Shown in pieces: positions 12,966 through 25,589 of a stretch of 64,000 nucleotides of DNA. Made by a program: the position numbers and the translations under genes. Below the pieces are notes generated by a model, which saw nothing but the letters and a program-made list of their open reading frames with translations, had not been told where the DNA came from and did not search any database. This DNA is from Microcebus murinus (lineage: Eukaryota; Chordata; Mammalia; Primates; Cheirogaleidae), in the NCBI RefSeq assembly GCF_040939455.1, contig NC_134120.1, forward strand, positions 15,428,501 through 15,492,500. Reading direction: 5' to 3'. Numbering within the stretch: the stretch's first letter is position 1; every line of letters begins with the position of its first letter.

Positions 12966-14400
12966 CACAGACTCTCATTATTTTCCCATCCACACGACTG
13001 CCAGGAAAACCACACTGAGAACTAAGGTCAGAACCACATGCTGTGCTCAAAAATCTCAGGGAAAATGTCAACACAACAATGCCAAGAATTTTCTGATACA
13101 ATAGAATGAAAATCAGTTAAAACTATTACAATAAATTAACAGTCGTCTGTCCCATTTATGTAAACCATTCGATCCTTTCTTGAACCATTATCTTGGGAAA
13201 AATTTTTTAACTAAAAAAGATTTTCAATGTTCAGGCTCCTACAGATGGAGCATGGTTGGTATATGCCTAGAGCAACTTGCAAGGCAAATACAGTGTTAAC
13301 ATGGCTGTGACTAATGATGGCAATATGTGCCACCACCTCACCACCAGAAATCTGAGCCAGTCATTGCACCTTCTGGAGTTTCTTGGCCACTGTATTTGGC
13401 TCTGTTTTGTCAGAATGTTCCCTATCAATATCACCAAGTGTTGTAGCAAAACATAATCAGTTTCAAAATGGGACTTGAAGATGGCTATTGAATTAATTGG
13501 ATTTGTGTTTTCCCACCATTTCATTCAATACCAGGGCATCTAATCCAGTATAGAATGGCAACTGCTTCAGCTCGTACACTATTTTGAATTAAAAAATATT
13601 AGATCAAAGCTTTTGTTCATCATTATGATATATGTTATGCTACTGAGTGTTTTTCAATACAAAGTAAATTAGTCATGCATTCAAAATGTGAGTGGAAATT
13701 GCTATGTTAGCTTATCTGGCTCTGGAAAGAGTGAGTTTTTACATTTTTCCTTGTTAGTGGTTTCCATCGGCATCAACAATGAGTCATTCTCTTGAAGGAG
13801 AGGTTACTCCAAGGAAAACAATCTGACTTACTGCCCCTTGCCAACAGGAAGGTATGTGTCCCTTTACTGGTGAGAATAATGTTTGGGAAACTCACAAAAC
13901 AAATTACAGCCATCTGAAGTCCATCCATATCTCATGCAAAGAGGCTTGGCTACGATCTCACTTCTTCCAGCTTGACCCGATACATTTACCAGCACACTCC
14001 TTCTAATTTATTATCAAACCCATAATAGGCACGACTTTTTCCCTGAATAAGGAGAAAACTCATTATCAAATGTAGACTAAATGATAGAAAGAGAAACAAG
14101 CCATGCCATCTTCTACAACAGTGAAATGTTGTCAACGTCAATAATAGTAAAACGGCATCGTGCAATGTATAAACAATTCCCATCAAGAGGTTGGTCGTCT
14201 TGCTATTCCTGCTGGCTGGACTGGAGAACAGAGCCTTCTGCAGTAAAAACTCTTCCTCCCTCCTTGATTCTTGGCGCAACTTGTAAATTAAGGCTTATCT
14301 TCTCTATTTGGCTCTGTGTTTTTAATTCTCAAGAATTTGTCTAGAATGCTCCCAGCACCAACCTCAGACTGCCTTGTGTTCACCTGCCCAACGGGCCAGG
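12966..14400. other. OACYL-like intron without recognised elements
   Basis: This is mostly unique sequence leading to the donor of the exon at 14416. Minus-strand frames at 13267-13524 and 13986-14279 have no domain I can name and no paired splice sites. Confidence 0.5.
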
Positions 14401-14415
14401 GAGAAACCTACTTAC

Positions 14416-14501
14416 TTCTTACAGCGTATTCTTGGGGCTTCACTGAATTCAGATCGGAAAGGAATTCATCAGTATCTTGCATGCACTTGAGAGAAATGTT
14501 T
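14416..14501 (-). CDS. OACYL: OACYL-like, exon encoding the start of the NRF domain
   Basis: This is an 86-nt exon on the minus strand. The acceptor is TTTTGTTTTTCCTGCAAG|A and the donor AGAA|GTAAGT. One base completes a codon from an earlier exon, 28 codons follow, and a final A is left over. It encodes [17 protein letters not shown] and then [11 protein letters not shown]. The cysteine, the acidic FLSDL core and the hydrophobic-Tyr-Ala ending match the beginning of the NRF domain of NRF-6-like membrane acyltransferases. The left-over A joins TG at the start of the exon at 1052-913 to make Met, giving [14 protein letters not shown]. That phase match and the domain match are independent. The symbol rests on position: OACYL (human pseudogene OACYLP) lies downstream of ZNF532 in the same orientation. 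No earlier exon with a signal peptide was found. Confidence 0.82.
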
Positions 14502-15430
14502 CTTGCAGGAAAAACAAAACTAAATGGGAAAGAAAGCAGGCAAAACAGTAAAGTGGGGCCCATCACGGTCTCTTACCCTGCCAGGGTACACCTCCTTTCT
14601 TAGACAAGGAGCCATCTATTTATGAAACACTGGTGTATAACGTGTTGGGGGTGAATGTAACATCGCTCACTTCTTAACAGGCAGAGAGACAAGCTGCATC
14701 TCCTCTGCCACCTGCAAAGCGGCCGAGATGAACAAACCATGGAAACCAATTAATACACAACTTGTTATTGTGGAGTAAAATGTCAGTGTGGACGTGGGGG
14801 CCGCTGACCACCTGGCTTCCTTTAGTTATGCAGATTAACATTTCCAGCGAGATAAAGCTAGATGTTCTCTGGTTAGATTATCTGCTGTATGTCATTGAGT
14901 TTAAAAAAAATAAGCAGCAATATTTGGTTTTTGCCCAAGAATGATGATGAATCCAAGTTATAAAACATTTGGATGAATGATAAGCAAAGAGGATCGTCTG
15001 GGTAGGTTATGCATCTGTTGATGCGTTTGCTGGACTTGGAGGGCGGTATCCGTGTGGGGGTGCTGAACTGTCCCTGTCCTACTGCAGTAGGACGAGTATG
15101 CACACACATCCACACGGGGATTAGAACGCACATCCTGACAAGGAAATGATGTGACAAAGGACCGTGGTAACGGTGCTCACCTACTTTAAGAAAAGATAAA
15201 ATGTGTCGATATGAATTTCTTATGGTGTAAATATTCCTCTTCCAGAAAGGCTTTCTTTAAATAGTACCCTCCATGTCTCCATTTAACATGTGATGCAACG
15301 TCTGCAGACCTTGTGTTCGCTGCGGAACACATCTGCAGCTGGGGGTGGCGGTGACTCGGTTGTACCTCCTGCTGCCAGTTGGCTTCAGAGAATCTTCTAG
15401 CATCCCAGACCGCTACCCTGTCTTTGTACA
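14502..15430. other. Region upstream of the OACYL-like exon, nothing recognised
   Basis: The first exon(s) and promoter of the OACYL-like gene should lie between here and about 27.5 kb on the minus strand. I could not identify a signal-peptide exon ending two bases into a codon. Confidence 0.4.
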
Positions 15431-15439
15431 CTCCGCTGT

Positions 15440-15731
15440 CTCTCATCTCTGTTCCTTTGGTCGTAGCGTGCCCTTTGTCCAGCATGCCCTTCTCCCAGCC
15501 CACCTCCTCCTGAACGTGACTCCTCTCCTCCTACTTACTCTTCCAAGTGGTTGTTGGCTGTGTTCTTGGGTGAGGACAGCCTGCCCTCTCTGCTCCCCGA
15601 TCGTTTTGCATACTCCTTTACCTCACATCAAGGATGTGTATTTCTGCCTCCCTTGCTGCTACAGACCAGAAACTGCAAGAGGGCAAGCACGGTGCTCTTT
15701 TTATCTCCCTGGCATTTTCTCAGAGGTACTT
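15440..15731 (+). mobile_element. L2 LINE 3' fragment
   Basis: It has the L2-like 'cttttatctccctggca' ending preceded by 'aaactgcaagagggcaagca'. It is diverged. Confidence 0.5.
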
Positions 15732-15732
15732 C

Positions 15733-15920
15733 GTGCAGTGGTTAAGAGCCAAAGCCGTCACTTACTAGCTGTATGACCTAGAGCAACTGATGCTGCCTCG
15801 CTGGCTTCATGGGGAAAATGAGGATAATAATGGTCCCTACCTCTTGGAATTGTGAAATTTAAATATATTTAAAATACTAAAGAGAACCTGCCCCACTGTA
15901 AATACTAAAAAATAATTAGC
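15733..15920 (+). mobile_element. MIR SINE
   Basis: It contains 'cacttactagctgtatgacc', then 'aaaatgaggataataatggt' and 'ccctacctcttggaattgtg', the MIR core and tail. Confidence 0.85.
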
Positions 15921-16393
15921 TATTGTTATCTTTGTTTCTAAAGGCCCCTTACACATCCAGCAGATAATGTATGTACAAGGAGATACTGCTGTATCTGGCC
16001 TGTGGGAGACCCTAGATAAACAGTAGCTATTGTGGTGATTTGTTACCATTTTTTGTTGTTGGCTTAAAGAAAAAAACATTTAGTAATACAAGCTGAAATA
16101 GTTAAGGTACTATTGAGTAAATAGCTTCTAGGGAAAAAAAAACACATTAGATTCAAGTTACAAAGGGTATAATTTTGAAATAAGAAAAAAGAACTTTCTA
16201 GTGCCCCAACTACTCAAAGATGAATTGAGCTCTTTCCAATGATATGGAGCCTTGGAGATGCTCAAATGTTGATTGAACACGGATGAGGGTGTTAAAGAAG
16301 AGATTCAAGCCTCAGGTGGTTCTTGTACAAATTACCTTTAAGGTCTCCTCTAACTTTGAAATCCTCCAAGTCTGCATTCAAAAGCATTTTCTA

Positions 16394-16397
<4 letters not shown>

Positions 16398-16424
<27 letters not shown>

Positions 16425-16738
16425 GAGACAGAGTCTCACTTTGTTGCCCAGGCTAGAGTGAGTGCCGTGGCATTAGCCTGGCTCACAGCAACCTTAATCT
16501 CCGGGGCTCAGCGATCCTACTGCCTCAGCCTCCCGAGTAGCTGGGACTACAGGCACGCGCCACCATGCCCGGCTAATTTTTTGTATATATATTTTTAGTT
16601 GGTCAATTAATTTATTTCTATTTTTGGTAGAGACGGGGTCTCGCTCAGGCTGGTTTCGAACTCCTGACCTTGAGCAATCCACCCGCCTCGGCCTGCCAAA
16701 GTGCTAGGATTACAGGCGTGAGCCACCACGCCCGGCCA
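16398..16738 (-). mobile_element. Alu, full length
   Basis: The target duplication agcattttctactct lies left and right of the element. The poly(T) is at the left end. Confidence 0.95.
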
Positions 16739-17165
16739 GCATTTTCTACTCTTAATGTGTTGGTGGTTATTACACCGCTCTGAGGATGTTGCCTAATTGA
16801 AGTAGAAATTGAGATTTCAATGCAACAACCACCACAAAAAATGAAAGATAGCATTCAACCTGGAACTACACAGAGAAAGCAACAACTTGTAGTAAAATGA
16901 GAACCTAATTTGGCACCAGAAAGCAGAGTTTAAGTCCTGCGTCTCTCAGGAGGAGGATCAATTTTCCCCACCTGTGAAATCATAAGCGCTGCCCAGCTCA
17001 TGCAGTTGTTTGCAGTCTGAACTTAGAGCTGATCATACTAAAATATTACATACGCTCTTGAGTTATAAACAAATGTTTGTTAGCATTAGAGCTCTCAATG
17101 ACAAATGTATTTCTCTTGTTTAACTTGCTGCATTAAAAAGAAAAGTGGAGGGTTGATAAAACTAG

Positions 17166-17320
17166 AGGTAGCCAGGTGTGGTGGTGAGGGTACATGTAGT
17201 CCCAGCTACCCAGGAGCCTGAGGCGGGAGGATGGCTTCACCGGGCTGCAGTGAGCTATGATTGCACCACTGCACTCCAGCCTGGGTGACAAAACAAGACT
17301 CCACCTCTTAGGGGAAAAGA
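17166..17320 (+). mobile_element. Old Alu right-arm fragment (AluJ-like)
   Basis: It contains 'gtagtcccagctacccagga' through 'gcactccagcctgggtgaca'. It lacks the strepsirrhine diagnostic right arm, so it predates that lineage's subfamilies. Confidence 0.8.
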
Positions 17321-17345
17321 AATAGAGGTTTAGATCATTTGAATA

Positions 17346-17912
17346 GAGTTAGCCCTTTTTATCTGCTGATCTTTGCATCTGTGGATTCAACCAATGATGA
17401 ATAGAAAATATGTGGGGGAAAACAATAAAAAATAATACAAATGAAAAGTCAATATAGTATGACAACTATTTACATTGTATTAGGTATTATAAGTAATCTA
17501 GGGATGATTTAACACATTGACTGCCACAGTAGAGAAAAAATTTTTTTCTTGGGGCCATGGTGTTTTATTACAAAAATAGAATAAAAACTTTAAGAACAAA
17601 ATGATCCTTTCTAATTAAATGAAAAATGTGTTTTCTATGTATGAGTTATATGCAACTTGAAAAATAGTTCTCATGGCTCCCAAGGTGAAGAGACATGTGA
17701 GTTACATATGCTTCACAAGGCCCTGGGCTCAAAGCTAGCATGAGTTAAATACAACTCACATGGCAGTTAATATGTTAATGTACACGAGAAGATGTACATA
17801 GGTTATATGCAAATACTATACCATTTTGTATCAGGGACTTTTGCATCTGTGGATTTTGTATTCTTGGGGATCCTGGAACCAATTGCCTTTGGATACTGAG
17901 GGAAGACTGTAT
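17346..17912. mobile_element. Tigger-type DNA transposon, split by a later insertion
   Basis: The left part (17346-17512) carries 'gcatctgtggattcaaccaa' and 'acattgtattaggtattata'. The right part (17775-17912) carries 'tatatgcaaatactataccattt', seen here in overlapping pieces, and 'ggatactgagggaagactgt'. Both belong to one pogo/Tigger family element. The middle is the TTAA-flanked element at 17509-17778. Confidence 0.75.
17509..17778. mobile_element. piggyBac-like MITE nested in the Tigger copy
   Basis: It begins ttaacacattgactgcca and ends tggcagttaatatgttaa, inverted repeats differing at 2 of 18 positions, with TTAA at both outer ends. TTAA target duplication is the hallmark of piggyBac. 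A related copy is at 37668-37848. There is no transposase frame inside. Confidence 0.75.
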
Positions 17913-18124
17913 TTATGAATGATTAAACAGAAAAATCTGATTCCCAAGTCAGTTGCTGATGTTGCATAGTCACTGAAAATAAGAATGATATTGCTTTTAG
18001 AATTCTGTGTTAAATATTCCATCTTTTGTCAAGCAGGGAAAAAAATATAATAAGCAGAACCCACATGCCACATTTTAATCATTAGTAACAAAAACCACTT
18101 AAAATCATTGTAAAACACCACCTA

Positions 18125-18421
18125 GGGCAGGTACAGTGGCTCAGGCCTGTAGTCTAGCATTTTGGGAAGCCAAGGTAGGAGGATTGCTTGAGGCTAAGAG
18201 TTTGAGACCAGCCTGGGCAACATAGTGAGACCCTATCTCTACAAAAAATAGAAAAATTAGCCAGGTATAGTGGTACATGCCTGTAGTCCCTGCTACTCAG
18301 GAGGCTGAGACAGAAGGATGCTTGAGCCACGAGTTTAAAGTCGCAGTGAGCCCTGATGACACCACTGCATGCTACCCCAGGAGATAAAGCAAGACCCTGT
18401 CTCAAAACAAAAAACAAAAAC
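18125..18421 (+). mobile_element. Old Alu (AluJ-like), full length
   Basis: Both arms are present but diverged ('gggcaacatagtgagaccct', 'gcagtgagccctgatgacac'). Confidence 0.9.
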
Positions 18422-18429
18422 ACCAACTA

Positions 18430-20670
18430 AATAAGAAGGAAAAAGAGAAATCTTTCTTTGGGGTAATTAATAGCTCAGGACCCTTCTAATGTTTGTCCTA
18501 ACCCCTAAGAAATAAAATTATGACTAATCAAGTTTCAAGGAAACTCAGTCATTTTACAAAGATATTTGAGGCACCTGTTTTATGCGAGGCAGTTTGCTTG
18601 GCATAAAAATAGGACGTGAAAATAAATCATGCCTTCCTTTCCTGAAAGCACAGCCATCGGCTGGCTGGGGCTGTTATTTATGACATAGTCATTTTATTCA
18701 AGAAAGTAGCTATTGGAAAGGAAAGGACATTAGGCCTCTCATCATCTGGCAATGGGTTTGGGAAAACAAGGATGGGTCTTTGCTGTCAATAAGTACCAAC
18801 CTGAGGGGGGACATAACAGAGCTGCTGAGTTGCAGCTCTGGGACTGCAAAAGGAAGAATGCCTCTTGCAGTGGGAGGAAATGGCAACTGCAGATTCGAAA
18901 GCAAGGAGAGTTCATGGAAGAGCTTAAAACATTCATCCAGGGCATGGCAGACAGCGATAAATACTAGGGAGAAAAAACATGGGGCACACACAGGAGGACA
19001 GCCCAGAGGGTGTGTGCTGTGGGAGGGCAGGCACAGGTCAGCAAGGGGGTGGGGGGAAGGGAGGTGCTCTGGCCAGGGAGCTTCTCAGCTGACTAGAGAG
19101 AAGTGGAGAGGCCCTCATGGGAATGACTGGGGGAAGAACATTCCAGAAGATGACTGATGTTGGCGTGCTGTTTGGATGGTGTCTTGTTCAGAGGGAACCA
19201 AGAGTCTAAACATCATTGGGTCTTCATGAGACTTCAGTGCTCCTTGGGTCCAAGACAGCTCAGTGATTGCTTAAAGGCAGACAGACCCCGTCACCCTGAC
19301 CAAACAAGTGCAGTGCACAGGATTACTCTCAATCCCAAGTCACTGTGACCATGGCCACCAGACGGATGCATTCTACTGTCCCTGCTCCTTTGTATCACAT
19401 ACTGGAGAGCGGAAGCAGGAGCACAGTTGTGGTCAGGCACTGGCCATACCTCGGCTACAGTGAAACGCCAGGGGTCAGGGTGAGTGGCCTTCTGACCTCT
19501 TGTACCCATCTCTTGCCAAGATTCGTACGATGGCAGATCCCCCCAACACTGGAGGGGGAAGCTCAGATACTGAACTGGCAAAATAAATATCCATTATTAC
19601 CCCTGCTCACCTTGGAAAGGTGGAAGAGGCAGCTCTGCTCTCTGTTGGCTCTTGTCAACATCACACCACCCTCTCCAATCAGATCTAGGCCTGCCTTGTT
19701 CTTTTTCAGAAAATAAATGAAATAACCAATCTAATTAAGCCTGAGTTGACCTGAAGGTCAGGAAATTACTCTTGGGCTCAACCCACGCTTCCTGGAACTG
19801 ATGGGAGGCGTGGTGGGGCGCACTCTAATGATGAGCGCCCCTAGGTAGAAACATGGTCTTGCAACGCATGGTGTTTAGAAACAGATCCGCCGTCGTAGGG
19901 CAATGTGCAATTATAACGATAAGAAAAGCTTGGAAATATGCAGCTTGCAATAAAACAGCAAAGCAAATTGAATAATCAGTTCCCTAAATACTGTGAAACA
20001 GCATAAATAGTACTGCACGATGAGTCAGAACTACATAAACTGGTAAAGAATATTTTCTGGAAAACACTGTTCTGTTTCCTTGAGTCAAAAATAGCCACTG
20101 GGGAAAGGATACAACTCCAGGATAAACCTGGCGAGGTAGGTAATTAGAAAGAAAAGCTAAATGTAGAATCCAAAGTCGCGTGTTCCATCTGACAGCCTGC
20201 CTACAGGGGGTGAGATGCGTGTTGAGAAAAGCAGGTGTAGGACATGCACCTGTGAAAGCACGTGGCAGGTGTGTGTGATCCTCGCAGCCTCCTACCCTGC
20301 ACCCCAGATCCGTCATCCACCCCCCTCTGTCCTGCTTTTCCCGGTGCGCTGACATCTACCGGCTTTCACTGCGGCTTGCTTGTCTTCTACCTTTTATTTA
20401 TTAATAGCGTTGGCCAGTGGGAGGTGTGGGCAGGAAAGCTTTGAGTGTAAGGAGGCAGCTTCCCCGTAATCTTCCTCCTCACACCCTCCTAGCGTAGCTG
20501 TGGTCCTGACAGTGGCTACCAATGAGTGTCCCTGTTCCGTGGCTCTAGCTCCCCCCCTGCCCCACTCGGGCTTCTCAGTCCTGAGGACGGCTCCCCACTG
20601 TTGCTAGTCCCTGGGTGCCTCAACATCCCTTGTTCCAGCCCGCAGCCCTGCATATTGTCCCTCCCTTGAT
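18430..20670. other. Intergenic or OACYL-upstream stretch
   Basis: Part of 18750-19160 resembles decayed mammalian interspersed repeat sequence (for example 'gggggaagaacattccagaa'). The remainder appears unique. No exon structure or promoter could be supported, although the OACYL-like first exon may lie here. Confidence 0.4.
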
Positions 20671-20679
20671 TTCTTTTTT

Positions 20680-21019
20680 CTTTTCTTTTCTTTTTTTTTT
20701 TTTGAGACAGAGTCTCGCTTTGTTGCCCAGGCTAGAGTGAGTGCCGTGGTGTCAGCCTAGCTCACAGCAACCTCAATCTCCTGGGCTCAAGCAATCCTCC
20801 TGCCTCAGCCTCCTGAGTAGCTGGGACTACAGGCATGTGCCACCATGCCCGGCTAATTTTTTCTATATATATTAGTTGGCCAATTAATTTCTTTCTATTT
20901 ATAGTAGAGACGGGGTCTCGCTCTTGCTCAGGCTGGTTTTGAACTCCTGACCTCGAGCAATCCGCCCGCCTCAGCCTCCCAGAATGCTAGGATTACAGGC
21001 ATGAGCCACTGCGCCCAGC
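20680..21019 (-). mobile_element. Alu, full length
   Basis: This inverted copy is flanked by cccttgatttctt on both sides. Confidence 0.95.
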
Positions 21020-21529
21020 CCTTCCCTTGATTTCTTGAAAGTTAAACCTTTTCTAGTGTGCTATCTGTGTCCTGCCGGGACCCTAATTGAAATAGAATCT
21101 AATGTTGGGCACTCCCAGATCTACCCTTTCAAAGAAGGCAGCCAATATAAATAAGCAAACTCCCAGGAAAACATAGGCTAAGATTATGAAAGTTTTGTCT
21201 AATGTATTGTCTTTACTGAAATGTTCACCAAAACACATTGGGACTGTGGAGAGGGGGGAATAGAAGCGAAGAGAAAAGACTTGACAGCAAAGTCTTAAAT
21301 TCTGCCTCATACCCGAACCATGTGTACTGAGGTTGGGCTACTCAGATTGGGTGGTTTGGAGGGAATGGTGGCTAGCCTGGCTAGACTGGCTAGCCTAGAA
21401 GCTTCTAGTTGCAGGAAGAGAGGCTTTTTGCAGAGATATAAGCATTTATTGCTGTAAATTTCTGTCTTAGAACTGCTTTTGCTGCATCCCATAGATTTTG
21501 GTATGTTGTTTCCATTTTCGTTTATCACA

Positions 21530-21531
<2 letters not shown>

Positions 21532-21562
<31 letters not shown>
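21532..21562. repeat. (TA)n microsatellite at an Alu tail
   Basis: About 15 TA units lie where the poly(A) tail of the adjacent inverted Alu should be. Confidence 0.95.
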
Positions 21563-21928
<366 letters not shown>

Positions 21929-22424
21929 TAGTAGCATGTTCAATTTCCACATATTTGTGAATTTTCCAAGATTTCTCCTGTTACTGATTTCTAGTTTTGT
22001 ACCATTGTGTGCAGAAAAGATGCTTGATGTGATTTCAATCCTTTGAAATTTGTTCAGATGTCTTGTGGACTAACATATACTCTATCCTGGAGCAAGTTCT
22101 GTGTGCACCAGAAGAATGTATATTCTGCTGTTGGATGGGGTGTTCTGTGTATGTCTGTTAGGTCCATTTGGTCTAAAATATAGATCAAGTCCCATATTTC
22201 CTTAATAATTTTCTGTCTGGATGATCTAGCCACTGTTGTAGTTTGGGATATTAAAGTCCCCTACTATTATTGTATAAACGTTTGCTTTATATATTTAGGT
22301 GCTTCACTGTTGGGTGCATATATTATTTACAATTGTTATGACCTCTTAATGAATTGACTCCTTTATCATTATATAATGTCCATTTTTGTCTGTTTTTACA
22401 GGTTGGGTTTCGTTGTTGTCATTT

Positions 22425-22545
22425 TGGTAGAGATAGTGTTTTACTATGTTGCCCAGGCTGGTCTCAAACTCCTGGCCTCAAGCAATACTCCCACCTTGGC
22501 CTCCCAAAGTGCTAGGATTACAGGCATGAGCCACTGTGCCTGATC
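22425..22545 (-). mobile_element. Old Alu monomer or left-arm fragment
   Basis: It contains 'ttgcccaggctggtctcaaa' through 'caggcatgagccactgtgcc'. Confidence 0.85.
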
Positions 22546-22999
22546 TATTTTTTATAGTTTTTGACTTAAAGTTGATTTTTGTCTGATATAGGTATTACTA
22601 CCCCTGCTCTCTTTTGCATTTCATTTGCATGGAATATTTTTCCCCATCCTTTCACTTTGTGTATCTTTAAAGAGCGGTCAGTCTCCCACAGGTAGCATAT
22701 AGCTGGGTCTTATCTTTTTTTTTTTTAATCCATTCAGCTACTCGGTCTTTTTATTGGAGAATTTAATCCATTTACATTCAAAGTGACTATTGCTAGGTAA
22801 GAGCTTCCTACTGCCATTTTATAATTTGTTTTCTGGTTGTTTGGGGTATACTTTGCTTCTTCCAATCTTGCTGTCTTCCTTTGTGATTTGATGGTTTTCT
22901 GTGGAGGTGTGCTTTGAATCCTTTCTATTTCAGTTTTGTGCATCTACTATAGATTGTTTTGTGCTTACCATGATCTTTGCAAAGAAATGAGTTCATATT

Positions 23000-23700
23000 G
23001 TCATATCCCAAAGGCTTGCAATTAACTAGTTAAGGATGTGAGCTTCCTAACTGAAAAAACAAAAACAAAGATTTTTCAAAGAAATCAGAAAGGTTCAAGG
23101 CTTCATTTAAGCAAAGAATGAATTATGCCTGAGTAGAAGCCAAATTTTTAAGGTAACTAAGTATAGCTTCCTTATTTAGAAGATGCTTAAGTGCTACAAT
23201 CTGGAATCTTCATAACAACTGAGATTTGCCAAGTGTGTGTATGTGTAAACTAAATGGCATAAACAGCGTTCCACATTTGGCAAACCCCTCTTTATTTTCA
23301 GGCTATCCTTTGGGATAGATGAAGGTTTCCTCTAAGTCATATTTTATAAAGTTTTTCAAGCACAATTTCCTTTTTTTGCCTTCCAACTAGGCATTTAAAA
23401 AAAAAGTACTCATTGCATGATGGATATATTCATATGAATAATATTTTATATTACTCTTGGATACCTGAAGCTTTCAAGAGGAAATTTTACTATTTGTCCA
23501 AGATCCTGGGATAGAAACTCCACCAGCCCACTGACACTGGTGAGGCACTCCCACCAAAGAATAAGGATGGAACAGTTGTTCTTTGGACTGTTTACTGTGG
23601 TAGGAGTTAGGAATTTGCAGAAAATGTGTTTGGGAGGAAGAAGTGGTCTATGCCATGTAGACTAAGCCTATGTTTTCCTCTTTCTCATTTTGTAAGTATT
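23000..23700. other. Intergenic, no recognised feature
   Basis: This is A/T-rich sequence between the two L1 pieces. No frame or repeat I can name. Confidence 0.5.
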
Positions 23701-23704
23701 GTGT

Positions 23705-25440
23705 GTGTTTGGTCTGGTTTCTATTTTATTTATTGATTTATTTCATCATATTATGGGGGTACAAATGTTTAGGTTACATGTGTTGCCTTTCCTCCCCCTC
23801 ACCCCCCACCGCCGGAGTCAAGCTTCAAGTCCATCCCCCCATGGTGTGCATCTCACTCATTATGTATGTATATACCATCCCCTCCTCCCCTCTCCCACCT
23901 GCCCGACACCCGATAAATGTTATTCCTATATGTCTACTTAGGTGTTGATCAGTTAATACCAATTTGCTGGTGAGTACATATGGTGCTTATTTTTCCATTC
24001 TTGGGATATTTCACTTAGTAGAATGGGTTCCAGCTCTAGCTAGGAAAATACAAGAGGTGCTATATTACTGTTGTTTCTTATAGCTGAATAGTACTCCATG
24101 ATATACATATACCACATTTTATTAATCCACTCATTTATTGAGGGGCACTTGGATTGTTTCCATATCTTTGCAATTGTGAATTGTGCTGCTATAAACATTT
24201 GAGTGCAAGTGTCTTTTTTTATAGAATATCTTTTGTTCTTTTGGGTAGATGCCCAGTAGTGGGATTGCTGAATCAAATGGTAGATCTACTTGTATCACTT
24301 TAAGGTATCTCCATATTGCTTTCCACAGAGGGTGAACTAGTTTGCAGTCCCACCAGCAATGTAAGAGTGTTCCTATCTCTCCACATCCATGCCAACATTT
24401 ATTGTTTTGGGATATTGTTTTTAATAATGGCCATTCTTTCTCACTGGGGATAAGTGGTATCTCGTTGTGGTTTTGATTTGCATTTCCCTGATGATTAGAG
24501 ATGTTGAGCATTTTTTCATGTTTGTTGCCCATTATTCTGTCGTCTTTTGGAAAGTGTCTGTTCATGTTTTTTGCCCACTTTTTAATACAGTTGTTTGATT
24601 TTTTTCCTTGCTGATTTTCCTGAGTTCTAAATAGATTCTAGTTAACAGTCCTTTATCGGATGTGTAGCTTGTGAAAATGTTCTCCTATTCTGTAGGTTGT
24701 CTGTTTGCTCTCATGACAATTTCTTTGGCTGTGCAGAAACTTTTTAATTTGATCAGGTCCCATTTATTTAGTTTTGTTGCTGCTGTGATTGCCTTTGGGG
24801 TCTTCTTCATAAATTCTTTGCCTAGTCCGATGTCTAGAAGAGTATTTCCAACATTTTCCTCTAGAATTCTGTAGTTTCACACCTTAGATTTAAGTCTGTT
24901 ACCCAGCGTGAGTTGATTTTTGTGAGAGGTGAAAGGTGTGGATCGTGTTTCAGTCTTCCACGTGTGGCTATCCAGTTTTCCCAGCACCATTTATTGAATA
25001 AGGATTCTTTTCCCCAGTATATGTTTTTGTCTGCTTTGTCAAAGATTAGATAGCTATATGAGGATGGTTTTATATCTGGGTTCTCTGTTCTGTTCTACTA
25101 GTCAATGTCCCTGTTCTTGTACCAGTGCAAAGATGTTTTAGTTACCATAGCCTTGTAGTATAATTTGAAGTCTTTGTTTTTATTGCCTAGGATTGCTTTT
25201 GCTATACAGGGTCTTCTCTGGTTCCATATGAAGCGTAAAATTATTTTTTATGTATCTGTGAAAAATGATGATGGTATTTTAATAGGGATTGCATTGACTC
25301 TGTAGGTCACTTTGGGTAGTATAGACATTTTAACAATGTTGATTCTGCCAACCCACAAGCATGGTATGGTCTTCCACCTGTTTACATCCTCTGTTATTTC
25401 CTTCCTCTGTAATTATTATTTTGATGGCATTCTTCTTTAT
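23705..25440 (-). mobile_element. L1 3' part (ORF2 end and 3' UTR), 5'-truncated
   Basis: Minus-strand frames encode typical reverse-transcriptase C-terminal text: GCGEIGTLLHCWWDCKLVHP, and later MWYMYIMEYYSAIRNN. The 3' UTR lies at 23740-23960 on the plus strand ('tatgggggtacaaatgttta'). Frames are broken by shifts. It lacks ORF1 and most of ORF2, so it is immobile. A second, older L1 lies immediately left, but in the wrong order to be the same insertion. Confidence 0.9.
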
Positions 25441-25464
25441 GCATTTCTGTGAATTATTTTTTCA

Positions 25465-25585
25465 AGAGATGAAATCTCCCTGTGTTACCCAGGCTAATGT
25501 TGAACTCCTGGGCTCAAGCAATCCTCCCGCCTCAGCCTCCCAAGTAGCTGCGATTACAGGCGTGCGCCACCACGCCCGGCTCTGT
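25465..25585 (-). mobile_element. Alu fragment
   Basis: It contains 'ctcaagcaatcctcccgcct' through 'gcgccaccacgcccggct', an inverted partial arm. Confidence 0.85.
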
Positions 25586-25589
25586 TACT

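Noticed and set aside
15533..15640. Possible OACYL first exon on the minus strand ending GGAAGA|GTAAGT, phase compatible
   Set aside because: The translation (KNTANNHLE) has no signal peptide, no good start codon in frame, and it lies in L2-like sequence.
18710..18991. Minus-strand frame starting MCAPCFFSLVFIAVCHA, resembling a signal peptide exon for OACYL
   Set aside because: No donor at the required phase follows the hydrophobic segment, and the plus strand resembles repeat sequence.
21083..21310. Minus-strand frame with a hydrophobic stretch (IILAYVFLGVCLFILAAFFE)
   Set aside because: No convincing splice pair or homologue; hydrophobic runs are frequent in A/T-rich translations.
22734..22943. 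Small ORF with TLNVNGLNSPIKR
   Set aside because: It is the start of L1 ORF2 in a truncated element, not a host gene.
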